Positions 52,185 through 61,135 of a stretch of DNA of 64,000 bases are shown here, piece by piece. The stretch's first letter is position 1. Every line of letters starts with the position of its first letter. Source of the stretch: Ulvibacter litoralis (lineage in GTDB: Bacteria > Bacteroidota > Bacteroidia > Flavobacteriales > Flavobacteriaceae). The stretch spans positions 496,001-560,000 of the forward strand of contig NZ_FNBA01000002.1 of the NCBI RefSeq assembly GCF_900102055.1. Reading direction: 5' to 3'. The notes beneath the pieces were generated by a model that was not told where the DNA came from, did not search any database, and was given only the letters and a program-made list of their open reading frames with translations. The translations under genes were made by a program, and so were the position numbers.

Positions 52185-53810
52185 TTAACTTTCTGAAAGA
52201 AGATTATGTGTTTTAAATAACTCATTTAAATGTTCTAATAGGGTTTCAGTATCTTTTGAAAGCCCTATTTTTTTACTAATACGATAGCGTTTGCTTTCTA
52301 TAGAACGTGTAGATCGATTTAAAAAGGTTCCTATTTCTTTGTTTTTAAAGCCAATGCATAAATAATAGCAAATAATAATTTCTGAGTCACTTAAATCTGG
52401 ATAGGTGTTTTTTAGTTCTTTAAAGAAATCTGCATTTAATTCATTAATCAATTCATAATGTGTTTTTCCTTCATCTAATATATTGGTCGATTTTAACTGA
52501 ATATTTCGATACAAATCCTTAATCTGCCCGCGTTGACCTTCAGTCGTATCAACAGTAGCAATCATTTTAATTTGTTCTTTTAATTCGCTTATATACGCTT
52601 CTAATCCTTGTGTTTTAATTTTTAATTTTTCGTGATTTGTTTTTAAATACGATAAATCATCGATTTGAGTTTTTTTAGAATGTAAGCGTTTCTTTAGCTT
52701 TTTATAGCTTAAGAGAAACACTATTAATAATGATGCTAAAACGCCTCCTAAAATGAATAAAAGCTTCTTGTTAAAAAGATTTTCTTCGTTTTCTTGTTGC
52801 AACTCATCTCCAATGTTTACAAGCTCTTCATTGGTTGAATAATTAGATTTAATGGCTTCATCAATTATTTTATTATTCAATAAGTTTAAGGAATCTAAGT
52901 ATGTCTCACTTAGAGTCAGGTTATTCATTCGCTTGTAGGTGTCAGAATATTGCCTGTAAAAATCTTTTTTAAGATTGTTATTCATCTCACTTCTTAATTC
53001 TGAAGCTTTGGATAAATAATATAGTGTTTTGTCGTTTTGTTTTTTATCAAAATAATAATGAACAAAACACATTTGTATGCTACAATCGTAATAATTGTAA
53101 AGACCTATATCGACGGTTGGATTTTGTTTTAATTTTACAAATTCTGAATAATAGGTCTTTGCAGCATCAATTTTATCAATGTGCAATGCATTTGTCGCAA
53201 GCATGAACAAATCGAATAAATAGTAATATCCATCTTCATCGACGACCGCTTTTGAAGCTTCGATATTCGCCAATGTTAAATCATAGCTTTCTTGATATTC
53301 GCTATCTATTAACTTTATATACGCAGGCATTTGGTCAACTTCTAGTAATTGTAATGTATTCCCGCTACGTTTAAAAAAATCTCTAGCCGTGCGTAAATAA
53401 CTATTGGCGCTAGTATCTTTTTGAACGGCATAAACTTGAGAAAAAAGTCCTAAAGCAGCAGTTCCTCCCGAATCATAATCTTTTTCTATTTCGGCATACT
53501 TCACCGCTAAAATGTAATATTTATGAGTGTTTGGAATGTCGTCTAAAGACAGTGCAATGAGCCCTTTTTCCAGATAATAGGATGCAAGTTGCCCTTTAAG
53601 TGTTTTGGTTAATGGATTCGGAATTGAATCTAAAAATTGAGCTGCAAGCTTCGGTTTTGAGGATGAATAAATTTTTGCTGAATCTAGATATTTACTATAA
53701 GCATCCTTTTTTTCGTCCTGTGCATATACATTAACTCCCCAAAAAAACAAGAGGAGGTAAACTAATGTAGTTGGAGTATTTAATAATGAGATTTGGAAAT
53801 TATAAAACAT
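52185..53810 (-). CDS. TPR sensor with transmembrane helix and LuxR-type HTH
   Basis: 541 residues. Signal-like segment ends NVYAQ. Periplasmic TPR-like helices run to about 340, then one membrane helix (LLFILGGVLASLLIVFLLSY), a coiled coil (about 390-455), and a LuxR/GerE-type HTH near 485-530 (LSDSEIIICYYLCIGFKNKE, STRSIESKRYRISKKIGL). It is a one-component membrane regulator, a design common in Bacteroidetes. Target unknown; an EamA gene lies divergently upstream with a dyad at 54111. Confidence 0.88.
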   Translation of the reverse strand: MFYNFQISLLNTPTTLVYLLLFFWGVNVYAQDEKKDAYSKYLDSAKIYSSSKPKLAAQFLDSIPNPLTKTLKGQLASYYLEKGLIALSLDDIPNTHKYYILAVKYAEIEKDYDSGGTAALGLFSQVYAVQKDTSANSYLRTARDFFKRSGNTLQLLEVDQMPAYIKLIDSEYQESYDLTLANIEASKAVVDEDGYYYLFDLFMLATNALHIDKIDAAKTYYSEFVKLKQNPTVDIGLYNYYDCSIQMCFVHYYFDKKQNDKTLYYLSKASELRSEMNNNLKKDFYRQYSDTYKRMNNLTLSETYLDSLNLLNNKIIDEAIKSNYSTNEELVNIGDELQQENEENLFNKKLLFILGGVLASLLIVFLLSYKKLKKRLHSKKTQIDDLSYLKTNHEKLKIKTQGLEAYISELKEQIKMIATVDTTEGQRGQIKDLYRNIQLKSTNILDEGKTHYELINELNADFFKELKNTYPDLSDSEIIICYYLCIGFKNKEIGTFLNRSTRSIESKRYRISKKIGLSKDTETLLEHLNELFKTHNLLSES

Positions 53811-54171
53811 TTTTACTTCTAAAATGAAACTGCAATTTATTGAAATTTTAATTGTTTATTCTGAAAAACATCAATAAAACAAGCTCGCTAAGTATTTCTG
53901 AAAGCAACGTGGTAGCATTCAATTTTTTAGTGTTTTGAAAGTAATGTCGATAAGGTTTAAATAAAAACGGGACGATATGTAGCACGAACGGAATTGATCG
54001 AAATTGTAGAGACACATTATATATACTTACCTTAAAAAAGGGGAGACCGAACATTCGCACTATGGTATACAGGTGCTAAAAGACTTATAACCTACAATTA
54101 ATTTGTGTCTGGTAAGTCTTACCTAACAAGTATTGTTTATTTTTACCCGACTAAATTTAAAGTCATTCTAC
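53811..54171. other. 361-base divergent gap before the EamA gene
   Basis: Holds no supported gene. GGTAAG T CTTACC at 54111-54123 is a perfect 6-base inverted repeat about 49 bases before the EamA start and is the only structure of note. A 70-codon minus-strand ORF (53848-54060) was judged unsupported. Confidence 0.5.
54111..54123. promoter_or_regulatory. Dyad upstream of the EamA gene
   Basis: GGTAAGTCTTACC, 6-base arms with a one-base centre, between the LuxR-type regulator and the EamA exporter. Candidate operator; protein unknown. Confidence 0.4.
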
Positions 54172-55116
54172 ATGGGTAAAGCACCAAAAACACTCTTTAT
54201 CGTTCTCGCGTTTTTTTCAATTTATGTTATTTGGGGCTCTACATATTTACTAAATAAAGTTGCTGTTAGTGAGTTGCCACCTTTTATGCTGGCAGGAATG
54301 CGTTTTTTAACAGCAGGGATTTTAATTTTTGGTATTTGTAAAGTTTCAAACATTCCATTAAAAATCACGAAAAGACAGTTGTTGAATACTGGTATCGCTG
54401 GTTTTTTGTTTCTAACTTTTGGAAACGGTGTTATTGTTTGGGCGCTGAAATATGTGGACAGTGGTTTTGCTGCGCTCGAAGTTTCAGCACAGCCCTTAGT
54501 TGTGTTGTTGTTAATGCGGTTTTTACAGGGAAAAAAGATAAAAGCAATGTCGATTATAGGTGTTGTACTAGGAATTATTGGTATCTATTTATTGGTAAGT
54601 CAGAAACAACTTATTAGTAAAGAAAACTCAGTATTAGGAATCGTAATGATCTTTTTATGCATGGTGAGTTGGGCGTATAGTAGTTTGTTTGTCGCAAAAG
54701 CAAGTTTACCTACCAATTATTTTGTAAACACAGGCTATCAGATGTTTTTGGGAGGAATTATGCTTTTTATTTTAAGTTTACTATTTGGAGAAACGTGGAC
54801 ATTACCAACGACTTGGAGTAGCCCAGTACAGCTATCTATGTTGTTATTAATTGTTTTTGGAAGCATTGTAGCCTTTACCGCATTTAATTATTTACTGAAA
54901 GTGGTTTCTCCAGAGAAAGTAGCTACATCTACGTATGTAAATCCGATTATAGCACTAACGCTTGGATGGTATTTTTTAGATGAAGAAATTACAACGCAGT
55001 CTATGGTCGCAGCAGCGGTATTATTAACGGGTGTTTATTTTATAAATACGACCAAAAAAATTGCGATATTTAATCGGTTTTCAAACAAATTGGCACGTAA
55101 AACTCCCAATGAATAA
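54172..55116 (+). CDS. EamA-family drug/metabolite exporter
   Basis: 314 residues from ATG 54172, which opens directly before the first helix. Ten helices in two EamA halves. Motifs: IYVIWGSTYLLNKVAV, PPFMLAGMRFL, ALEVSAQPLVVLLL and, in the second half, ASTYVNPIIALTLGWYFLDE. YedA-like DMT exporter; substrate not known. An earlier in-frame start would add a polar leader before the helix and is less likely. Confidence 0.9.
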   Translation: MGKAPKTLFIVLAFFSIYVIWGSTYLLNKVAVSELPPFMLAGMRFLTAGILIFGICKVSNIPLKITKRQLLNTGIAGFLFLTFGNGVIVWALKYVDSGFAALEVSAQPLVVLLLMRFLQGKKIKAMSIIGVVLGIIGIYLLVSQKQLISKENSVLGIVMIFLCMVSWAYSSLFVAKASLPTNYFVNTGYQMFLGGIMLFILSLLFGETWTLPTTWSSPVQLSMLLLIVFGSIVAFTAFNYLLKVVSPEKVATSTYVNPIIALTLGWYFLDEEITTQSMVAAAVLLTGVYFINTTKKIAIFNRFSNKLARKTPNE

Positions 55117-55344
55117 TTATTCTTGTCCTACTGTTCAACGAACCTTTTAGGGAGTTATTCGTGTAATGAAAATTATGATATATTTCTGGGTCATAATTTT
55201 TTTTCTTCGGAAAGTACTCCATAAAAGTCGAATTTAGTACACGCTAGATTGTTTTGTATTTCATAATCTACTTATATTTGAGAAGTATTCTTTCCCCAAG
55301 TTAGATTTTCTACACATACTAAGCATAAATTTTTGGCGTATTCC

Positions 55345-57153
55345 ATGGAAGAAACAAAGACATCGACTAAAAAAAAGCTTCCAATAATTAATGCACATTC
55401 GCATGTGTTTACTTCTAAACATGTACCTCCGTATTTAGCAAGGACTTTTTTGCCTTTTCCATTGTATTGTTTTATTCACTTAGGGAAAATAGTCGCTTTT
55501 TATAAGTGGTATGAATCGGTAGAAAACATTAAGTATAAAGGTTGGTATCAACAAATAAGCCGATGGATTACTAAAATTTCACTTACCATTTGGCGGAATC
55601 CAATCCTTAATTTTATTCGAAACCTTTTAAGCTATTGGCTAATTTTATTGGCGTTCTATTTTTTATTCGATTGGATAAAACACATTTCAAATACAAATTT
55701 TCCGGACGATACTATTCTTGTAATTTACATCGAAAAGCTTCGTGTATTTTTAAGAGAGTATCATCTTTTTCCAGAAGCGCTCGGACTATTTTGGAAGATT
55801 ACCGTTATCACCTTTATCTTACTATTTGTAAAAACGGGGCGGAATTTCATTTTTTTCATCTTTAAAAAACTATTCACTTTTTTTAAAGTATTACCCGGAA
55901 AACACACTCAAGAACTCTTGAAAAGGTATTTACTAATAGCTAAATATTCAAAATACCAATCGCAAATCAATATTTTCAGTAAAATGAAAGATCAGTATCC
56001 TCCAGGCTCTGGCTTTGTACTCTTAGCAATGGACATGAAGTATATGGGGGCCGGTTCAGTAAAAGAGTTGTATGCAGATCAATTAAAGGGATTGCTTCAA
56101 ATTAAAGATTCTCCAACTTTTAAAAAGCAGAAAAATAAAATTTATCCATTCATTGCAATAGATCCAAGACGCATTCGTGAGGATGTTTCAGAAAAAAGAA
56201 ACGATGGTTCTGCTTTATTTCGATACAAAGTAGTAGAAGGGAAGGTGGTTTTAGAAGATTGTTTGGTAAAAACATACATTGAAGACAATCACTTTAGCGG
56301 ATTTAAAATCTACCCCGCTTTGGGATTTTATCCTTTTGATAAAGAGCTACTTCCTCTTTGGAAATACGCTCAACAGTACAATATACCTATCACAACACAT
56401 TGCATTAAAGGAACCATATTTTATCGAGGTAAAAAGGATAAAACCTGGGATGAGCACCCTGTTTTTAGAGATGAAGATGAAAAAAAACAATTGTTTTTAC
56501 CACAATTAAAAAACATCGATTTTCAATTTAATTTTACACACCCTTTAAATTATCTATGTTTGCTTGAAGAGGTGTTACTACGACGGTTATTGACAACATT
56601 TAATGATACTGACTTATTTGATTTATTTGGATATACAAATGAAAATACTCCATTACAGCATCCGCTAACCAATTTGAAAATAAATCTAGCTCATTATGGA
56701 GGAGAAGAGCATTGGGAACGCTTCTTAGAATCGGATCGTTATAATTATAGCAATCAAGTGGTAAAAAAGCCAGGTTTCGGTATTACACTTTTTGATGTAG
56801 CCAAGGATGGAAATAAAAGTGTAAAAGAAATTAGACTCGCAAAGCTTTGGAAATATGTAGATTGGTATAGTATTATTAGCACAATGATGATGCAATACCC
56901 AAACGTGTATGCAGACATAAGTTACATTCTTCACAACGCTTCTATTTTTCCATTGTTGAAAGAAACGTTGCACAAACGAAATAAGCAGTTACCTAAGCGT
57001 GTGCTGTACGGAACAGATTTTTATGTGGTACGGAATCATAATTCTGAAAAAAGCTTATTCAGCGCTAGTAATGCAGGTTTAACGGAAGCTGAATTTGATT
57101 TAATTGCACGAACCAATACCCATGAATTTTTAAAAAATACCCTTCCGAAGTAA
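55345..57153 (+). CDS. Amidohydrolase-like protein with membrane insertion
   Basis: 602 residues from ATG 55345. The start LPIINAHSHVF is the HxH metal motif of amidohydrolases. An ~170-residue insertion follows with about three hydrophobic helices (PFPLYCFIHLGKIVAFY, LLSYWLILLAFYFLFDWI, WKITVITFILLFVKTG). The barrel resumes at about 220 (FVLLAMDMKYMG, HFSGFKIYPALGFYP, PITTHCIK), and VLYGTDFYVV holds the late catalytic Asp. So a TIM-barrel hydrolase appears split by a membrane domain. Substrate unknown. Confidence 0.83.
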   Translation: MEETKTSTKKKLPIINAHSHVFTSKHVPPYLARTFLPFPLYCFIHLGKIVAFYKWYESVENIKYKGWYQQISRWITKISLTIWRNPILNFIRNLLSYWLILLAFYFLFDWIKHISNTNFPDDTILVIYIEKLRVFLREYHLFPEALGLFWKITVITFILLFVKTGRNFIFFIFKKLFTFFKVLPGKHTQELLKRYLLIAKYSKYQSQINIFSKMKDQYPPGSGFVLLAMDMKYMGAGSVKELYADQLKGLLQIKDSPTFKKQKNKIYPFIAIDPRRIREDVSEKRNDGSALFRYKVVEGKVVLEDCLVKTYIEDNHFSGFKIYPALGFYPFDKELLPLWKYAQQYNIPITTHCIKGTIFYRGKKDKTWDEHPVFRDEDEKKQLFLPQLKNIDFQFNFTHPLNYLCLLEEVLLRRLLTTFNDTDLFDLFGYTNENTPLQHPLTNLKINLAHYGGEEHWERFLESDRYNYSNQVVKKPGFGITLFDVAKDGNKSVKEIRLAKLWKYVDWYSIISTMMMQYPNVYADISYILHNASIFPLLKETLHKRNKQLPKRVLYGTDFYVVRNHNSEKSLFSASNAGLTEAEFDLIARTNTHEFLKNTLPK

Positions 57154-57174
57154 TAGAAACAGAATTTATAAAAT

Positions 57175-58191
57175 CTATTCTGCCATCTCTATTTCATCGG
57201 CACCATACACTAAATCGATAAAGTCTTGGGTGTCTAAAGCGCCAAAATAATCCTGAATGGTTACTTTTTCGAGCGCTTCTGTAATTTTCTCTTTATCGTA
57301 CGCGACATCAATTAAAACCTGTTCTAGAGAAGCAACTGGTTCTTTTCCAAAAAAGTCTCCAAAGATTGTAACTTCTTTTATATAGCCCTTTTCAACAAAA
57401 ATACGAAGGTCTAATTCTCCAATGGCAAAGCGTTTGGTTCGCTGAATATTAAACTTTGGCGAACGCCCAAAATTCCAATCCCAAGTATCGTATTTTTCTT
57501 CTTTTAGTTTATGAACACCTTCCCATTCTTCAGGAGTTAGATGGTATACCTCAAAAGGTTCACTTTCGTCGTACAATCCTTTCAGTAAAAGCTCTCTGAA
57601 ATCTTCAATGGCAATATATTTCTCTAAGAAATCGGAAATATTAGCAACCCGACTACGAACCGATTTGTGTCCTTTCGATTCAATTTTACTCATTTTTACT
57701 TGTAATGCATTTACAACCTCACTTAAATCGGTATCTAATAGAAGTGTTCCGTGACTTATCATGCGTTTTCCAGTGGTAAATTGAGCGGTTCCAGAAATCT
57801 TCTTATCACCTACAAGGATGTCATTTCTTCCTTTTAGTTCGGCTTCAACTCCTAACTGACTTAACACTTTAATTACAGGAGCTGTGAAATTTTTAAAATT
57901 ATGAAGACTTTTTATATCGTGATTGTTGATAAAACTAAAGTTTAAATTACCAAAATCGTGATATACAGCGCCACCGCCACTCACTCTTCGTACCACATGA
58001 ATGTTGTTTTCTTCAACGTATTCGTGGTTAATTTCTTCTAAAGTGTTCTGACTCCTTCCAATAATAATAGAAGGTTCATTTATATAAAACAAAAGATAAT
58101 CGGAAGCATTGCTGAAGTTACGGAGTATATATTCTTCTAATGCTAAATTTAGACGAGGGTTTGTATTCCCTTCATTTTCTATAAAAATCAT
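57175..58191 (-). CDS. lplA: Lipoate-protein ligase A
   Basis: 338 residues from ATG 58191. LplA activates lipoate with ATP and attaches it to lipoyl domains of 2-oxoacid dehydrogenases and GcvH. Motifs: EEYILRNF, IIIGRSQNTLEEIN, VVRRVSGGGAVYHDFGNLNFSF, SGTAQ and GTLLLDTDL. The extra C-terminal domain (about 250-338) is as in bacterial LplA. A TATTTTTG -7 box at 58221-58214 supports this start over an upstream ATG at 58260. Confidence 0.94.
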   Translation of the reverse strand: MIFIENEGNTNPRLNLALEEYILRNFSNASDYLLFYINEPSIIIGRSQNTLEEINHEYVEENNIHVVRRVSGGGAVYHDFGNLNFSFINNHDIKSLHNFKNFTAPVIKVLSQLGVEAELKGRNDILVGDKKISGTAQFTTGKRMISHGTLLLDTDLSEVVNALQVKMSKIESKGHKSVRSRVANISDFLEKYIAIEDFRELLLKGLYDESEPFEVYHLTPEEWEGVHKLKEEKYDTWDWNFGRSPKFNIQRTKRFAIGELDLRIFVEKGYIKEVTIFGDFFGKEPVASLEQVLIDVAYDKEKITEALEKVTIQDYFGALDTQDFIDLVYGADEIEMAE

Positions 58192-58213
58192 ATTTTCTCG
58201 TACCTGGTTGAAA

Positions 58214-58221
58214 CAAAAATA
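58214..58221 (-). promoter_or_regulatory. -7 box of the lipoate ligase gene
   Basis: TATTTTTG on the minus strand fits TAnnTTTG. No convincing -33 TTTG is at the standard distance. Supports ATG 58191. Confidence 0.45.
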
Positions 58222-58372
58222 CAAATTGTTAAACAATTTAATTTTACATTTTTTACTCAAAATGAACGAATGATGTTAAATAAATACTAAAGTGCTTAGT
58301 ATCAAGAAACTTTTGAGGAAATAAGCAGTCTTATAGGTATAAATTAGTTTTTTTATGGTTTTGTTAAGGAAG

Positions 58373-58402
58373 AAACGCATTGTTTGAAAAAGCAATGCGT
58401 TT
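58373..58402 (-). terminator. Terminator after the Nramp-like gene
   Basis: AAACGCATTG and CAATGCGTTT form a perfect 10-base stem with a 10-base loop, 40 bases beyond the stop of the minus-strand Nramp-like gene. The minus strand continues TTCTTCC, a modest T-run. Confidence 0.7.
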
Positions 58403-58441
58403 ACTTTTTATGAGCGTTTTATTTTGCTGACTATGAAAAAC

Positions 58442-59713
58442 TTATGTTAGTTTAATATACAAGTAAAAAAGGGCAAAACCTGTTAAAAATACAATTCCAA
58501 TATAGCTTAAAACCTTCATAAAACGGTTTGGCACAAAGGCTTCGTCCACATATTTTTTAGTTACTAATTTAAAATTTGCAATCGCTATTAAGGGGGCAAT
58601 TAAGAAAGATATGGTTGTCGCTAAATCGATTAGTGTTTTAAACTGTCCTTTAAAGAAAAAGATAATTGACAATGAGCCTAGTGATAGTATTAAAATAGAC
58701 GCGATGAGTATTTTTCGTAAACGTTGTTCTTCATTCTTATCAGTTTCAGAAAAAAACAAAATTTTAGAAATGCGTTGTAGTGTTCGGGAGTAGCCATCAA
58801 AAACACCAAGACTGGTACCTAGCATGATTGAAAAAGCAGAAATAGCAATTAGAATATAACTCCATTGCCCAATAGTTTCGGCATATAGTTTTATTATTCC
58901 ATCTGCAAAACCAACACTATCTGAAGGGAGTACGTTTCCTGTTCCATAGAGTAAGTATGCCCCGATGCACAAAAAGCAAATTGATAAAAACACTGAAATC
59001 CAATAACCTAAATTAAAATCGAATAAAGATTCTTTAAGCGTTGGGCGGTAGTTGGTGGTTTTCATTTTTTCGACCGACCATAAACTCACCCACGAAGAAA
59101 TATCTAGTGCGGTAGGCATCCAACCCATTAAAGCTACAATAAATAAAATGCCAACTTCATTAAAAACTTCAGGCTTTTTAAACCCTGCCGCATAAGGCTC
59201 TGGACCTTTTATAAGAATGAGGACAAAAACAATTAAAGTAGATATAAATAAAATACCTCCAATTACTTTAATGATGGAGTCGATGAGATTAAATTTCCCA
59301 ATGAGCAAAACACCAGCACTAATAAGAAATACTAAAACAACAGGGAATAGATTAAATGAAGGCCATAGGGAAGACAATCCGAATAGATTATCCATAAAGC
59401 CAGCTGTTACTAATCCAATGGCGGCAGTAACAAAAAACATGGAGGCAAGAATCGCCAAAAAATAACCCCAAATAGCAAATTTCCCCAACCGTTTGTACCC
59501 ATCGATAAGAGACTCACCCGTTGCGGCAGCATATCGAGCAGCATATTCAAAAAAGGGAAACTTTAAAACATTGGCTAAAATAACAAAAGCGAATAGCGCA
59601 AACCCATAATCGGCACCAGCTCGAGTACTTTGTACAAGGTGCGATACTCCAATAGCAGTACTTGCAAATAAAATTCCGGGACCTAATGTTTTTTTAATGC
59701 TGTTCCAATTCAT
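58442..59713 (-). CDS. Nramp-family protein lacking canonical metal motifs
   Basis: 423 residues, about eleven helices, Nramp-like fold. Canonical Nramp TM1 DPGN is replaced by the region AIGVSHLVQSTRAGADYG, and TM6 MPH by GWMPTALDISSW. Because the Asp, Asn and Met/His ligands are absent, Mn2+/Fe2+ transport by the usual site is unlikely; it may carry another substrate. Such divergent Nramps are common in Bacteroidetes, by my recollection. Followed by a terminator at 58373. Confidence 0.88.
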   Translation of the reverse strand: MNWNSIKKTLGPGILFASTAIGVSHLVQSTRAGADYGFALFAFVILANVLKFPFFEYAARYAAATGESLIDGYKRLGKFAIWGYFLAILASMFFVTAAIGLVTAGFMDNLFGLSSLWPSFNLFPVVLVFLISAGVLLIGKFNLIDSIIKVIGGILFISTLIVFVLILIKGPEPYAAGFKKPEVFNEVGILFIVALMGWMPTALDISSWVSLWSVEKMKTTNYRPTLKESLFDFNLGYWISVFLSICFLCIGAYLLYGTGNVLPSDSVGFADGIIKLYAETIGQWSYILIAISAFSIMLGTSLGVFDGYSRTLQRISKILFFSETDKNEEQRLRKILIASILILSLGSLSIIFFFKGQFKTLIDLATTISFLIAPLIAIANFKLVTKKYVDEAFVPNRFMKVLSYIGIVFLTGFALFYLYIKLT

Positions 59714-59967
59714 GTATGCTCAAATTAATTTTTAAAGATAAAAAACTATCCCACATACAAATTTGATTGGCCTTCTATTTTTTTAGAAGAAATGCCAACT
59801 ACTTAGGCTTCAATTTTAAAAAGGATTTCAGTCTTCTTTCATAGTTTTAATTGAACCATTGTTGCCATTCATTTAAAAAGCGGGAACATTGGCTTAAAAG
59901 CGCTTTATCGCCTTAAACTATTCACTTTCTTCGACGTCCAAAAGGAGAACAGTTAAATAAAAATATT

Positions 59968-60255
59968 ATGAAAAAGATCAGTTTAAAATTAGTCGTAGTA
60001 ACAGTAGTATTTATGGGTTTCGGAGTCGCAACTTCGAATGCACAATCAAAAGGAGAACGTCCACAGAAACCCCCAACGTTTAGTGAGTTGTTAGAGAAAA
60101 TGGATTCAGATGAAGATGGAAAACTTGCTAAATCTGAAGTTGAAGGTCCTCTAAAAGATAGTTTTGATACTGTAGATGCCGATGAAGATGGCTTTATTTC
60201 CGAAGAAGAATTAAAGAAAGCTCCAAAACCGAAAGGGAGAGGGAAAAAGGAATAA
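59968..60255 (+). CDS. Secreted EF-hand protein
   Basis: 95 residues, signal peptide ending SNAQ. Two EF-hand loops: DSDEDGKLAKSE (about 49-60) and DADEDGFISEEE (about 72-83), with Asp/Glu at the usual calcium positions. A Pro/Lys tail (KPKGRGKKE) closes it. Likely a calcium-binding periplasmic or surface mini-protein. Terminator at 60281. Confidence 0.9.
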   Translation: MKKISLKLVVVTVVFMGFGVATSNAQSKGERPQKPPTFSELLEKMDSDEDGKLAKSEVEGPLKDSFDTVDADEDGFISEEELKKAPKPKGRGKKE

Positions 60256-60280
60256 ATTAAAAGTAGAGACCTGTTAAACT

Positions 60281-60343
60281 ATTATGGATTAATAAGCTTC
60301 GTTCACGTACAGTAGCGGAATTTTTTAATCCATAATTTTTTTT
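60281..60343 (+). terminator. Long-loop terminator after EF-hand gene
   Basis: ATTATGGATTAA pairs perfectly with TTAATCCATAAT (12 base pairs) around a 32-base loop and is followed by TTTTTTT. Confidence 0.7.
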
Positions 60344-60366
60344 GCAAATAATTAAAAGAACCCACT

Positions 60367-61116
60367 ATGAAGCTATTCAGAAAATTTAGAAGAAAATTGT
60401 TGATTTCAGGGAAAGTTAAAAATTACCTGTTGTATAGTCTTGGAGAAATTTTACTAATCGTGATCGGTATTTTAATTGCTTGGAAGATTAACAATTTAAA
60501 CGAAATTAAAAAAAATAGAATCGTAGAAATAAAGATATATGAAAGCTTGTATAATGAATTGCATACAAATTTAAATGTTTTAGATAGTGCTATTGTTCGC
60601 TATACTAACAGCGTATTAACCTTAGAAAATTCTCTTAATTATATTGGTGTTCGTAATAACGCATTGACAGTAGACACGAAAGATTTAATAATACAAATGA
60701 AGTTTAGAAACACTAATTTGAGAGACGAAGCATTGAATTCTATTAATAATACAAACAAATTTGAATTCCTTGAAAACCAATCGTTAAAAGGCTTGATTTC
60801 AGAATACCCTAACGAAATGAACATCTTTAAAAATCAAGAATCTAAGATTAGGAATATTGTGGAAAATCGATTAAAACCAATTATAGAAAAAAACATTTCA
60901 TTAATTGATTTACTTCCTAAAGATGATGAAAATTATAATCAGATTAGAACTTTTGGACAACCTTCAAATTATTCAGATTTACTAAATAACAGAGAATATC
61001 AAAACAGTGTCATTGATCGATTATTACAAACTCAAATTCAGGTAAGTTATGCTAAAAAACTTCGAAGAAAAACAGAAACACTTGCCATTAAATTAAAACA
61101 AGAATTAAAAGGGTAG
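60367..61116 (+). CDS. DUF6090 membrane protein
   Basis: 249 residues. The N-terminal pattern RKFRRKLLISGKVKNYLLYS, then LGEILLIVIGILIAWKINNL (transmembrane) matches DUF6090 of Bacteroidetes. The remainder is a soluble helical domain, probably cytoplasmic or periplasmic depending on topology. Function unknown. These proteins often occur singly or in tandem copies. Confidence 0.9.
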   Translation: MKLFRKFRRKLLISGKVKNYLLYSLGEILLIVIGILIAWKINNLNEIKKNRIVEIKIYESLYNELHTNLNVLDSAIVRYTNSVLTLENSLNYIGVRNNALTVDTKDLIIQMKFRNTNLRDEALNSINNTNKFEFLENQSLKGLISEYPNEMNIFKNQESKIRNIVENRLKPIIEKNISLIDLLPKDDENYNQIRTFGQPSNYSDLLNNREYQNSVIDRLLQTQIQVSYAKKLRRKTETLAIKLKQELKG

Positions 61117-61135
61117 TGGTTCTTTAATGCGATTA

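Noticed and set aside
53848-54060. 70-codon minus-strand ORF upstream of the TPR-LuxR gene
   Set aside because: No signal peptide, domain or conserved motif, biased toward hydrophobic/aromatic residues as expected of random AT-rich frames, and no neighbour link.
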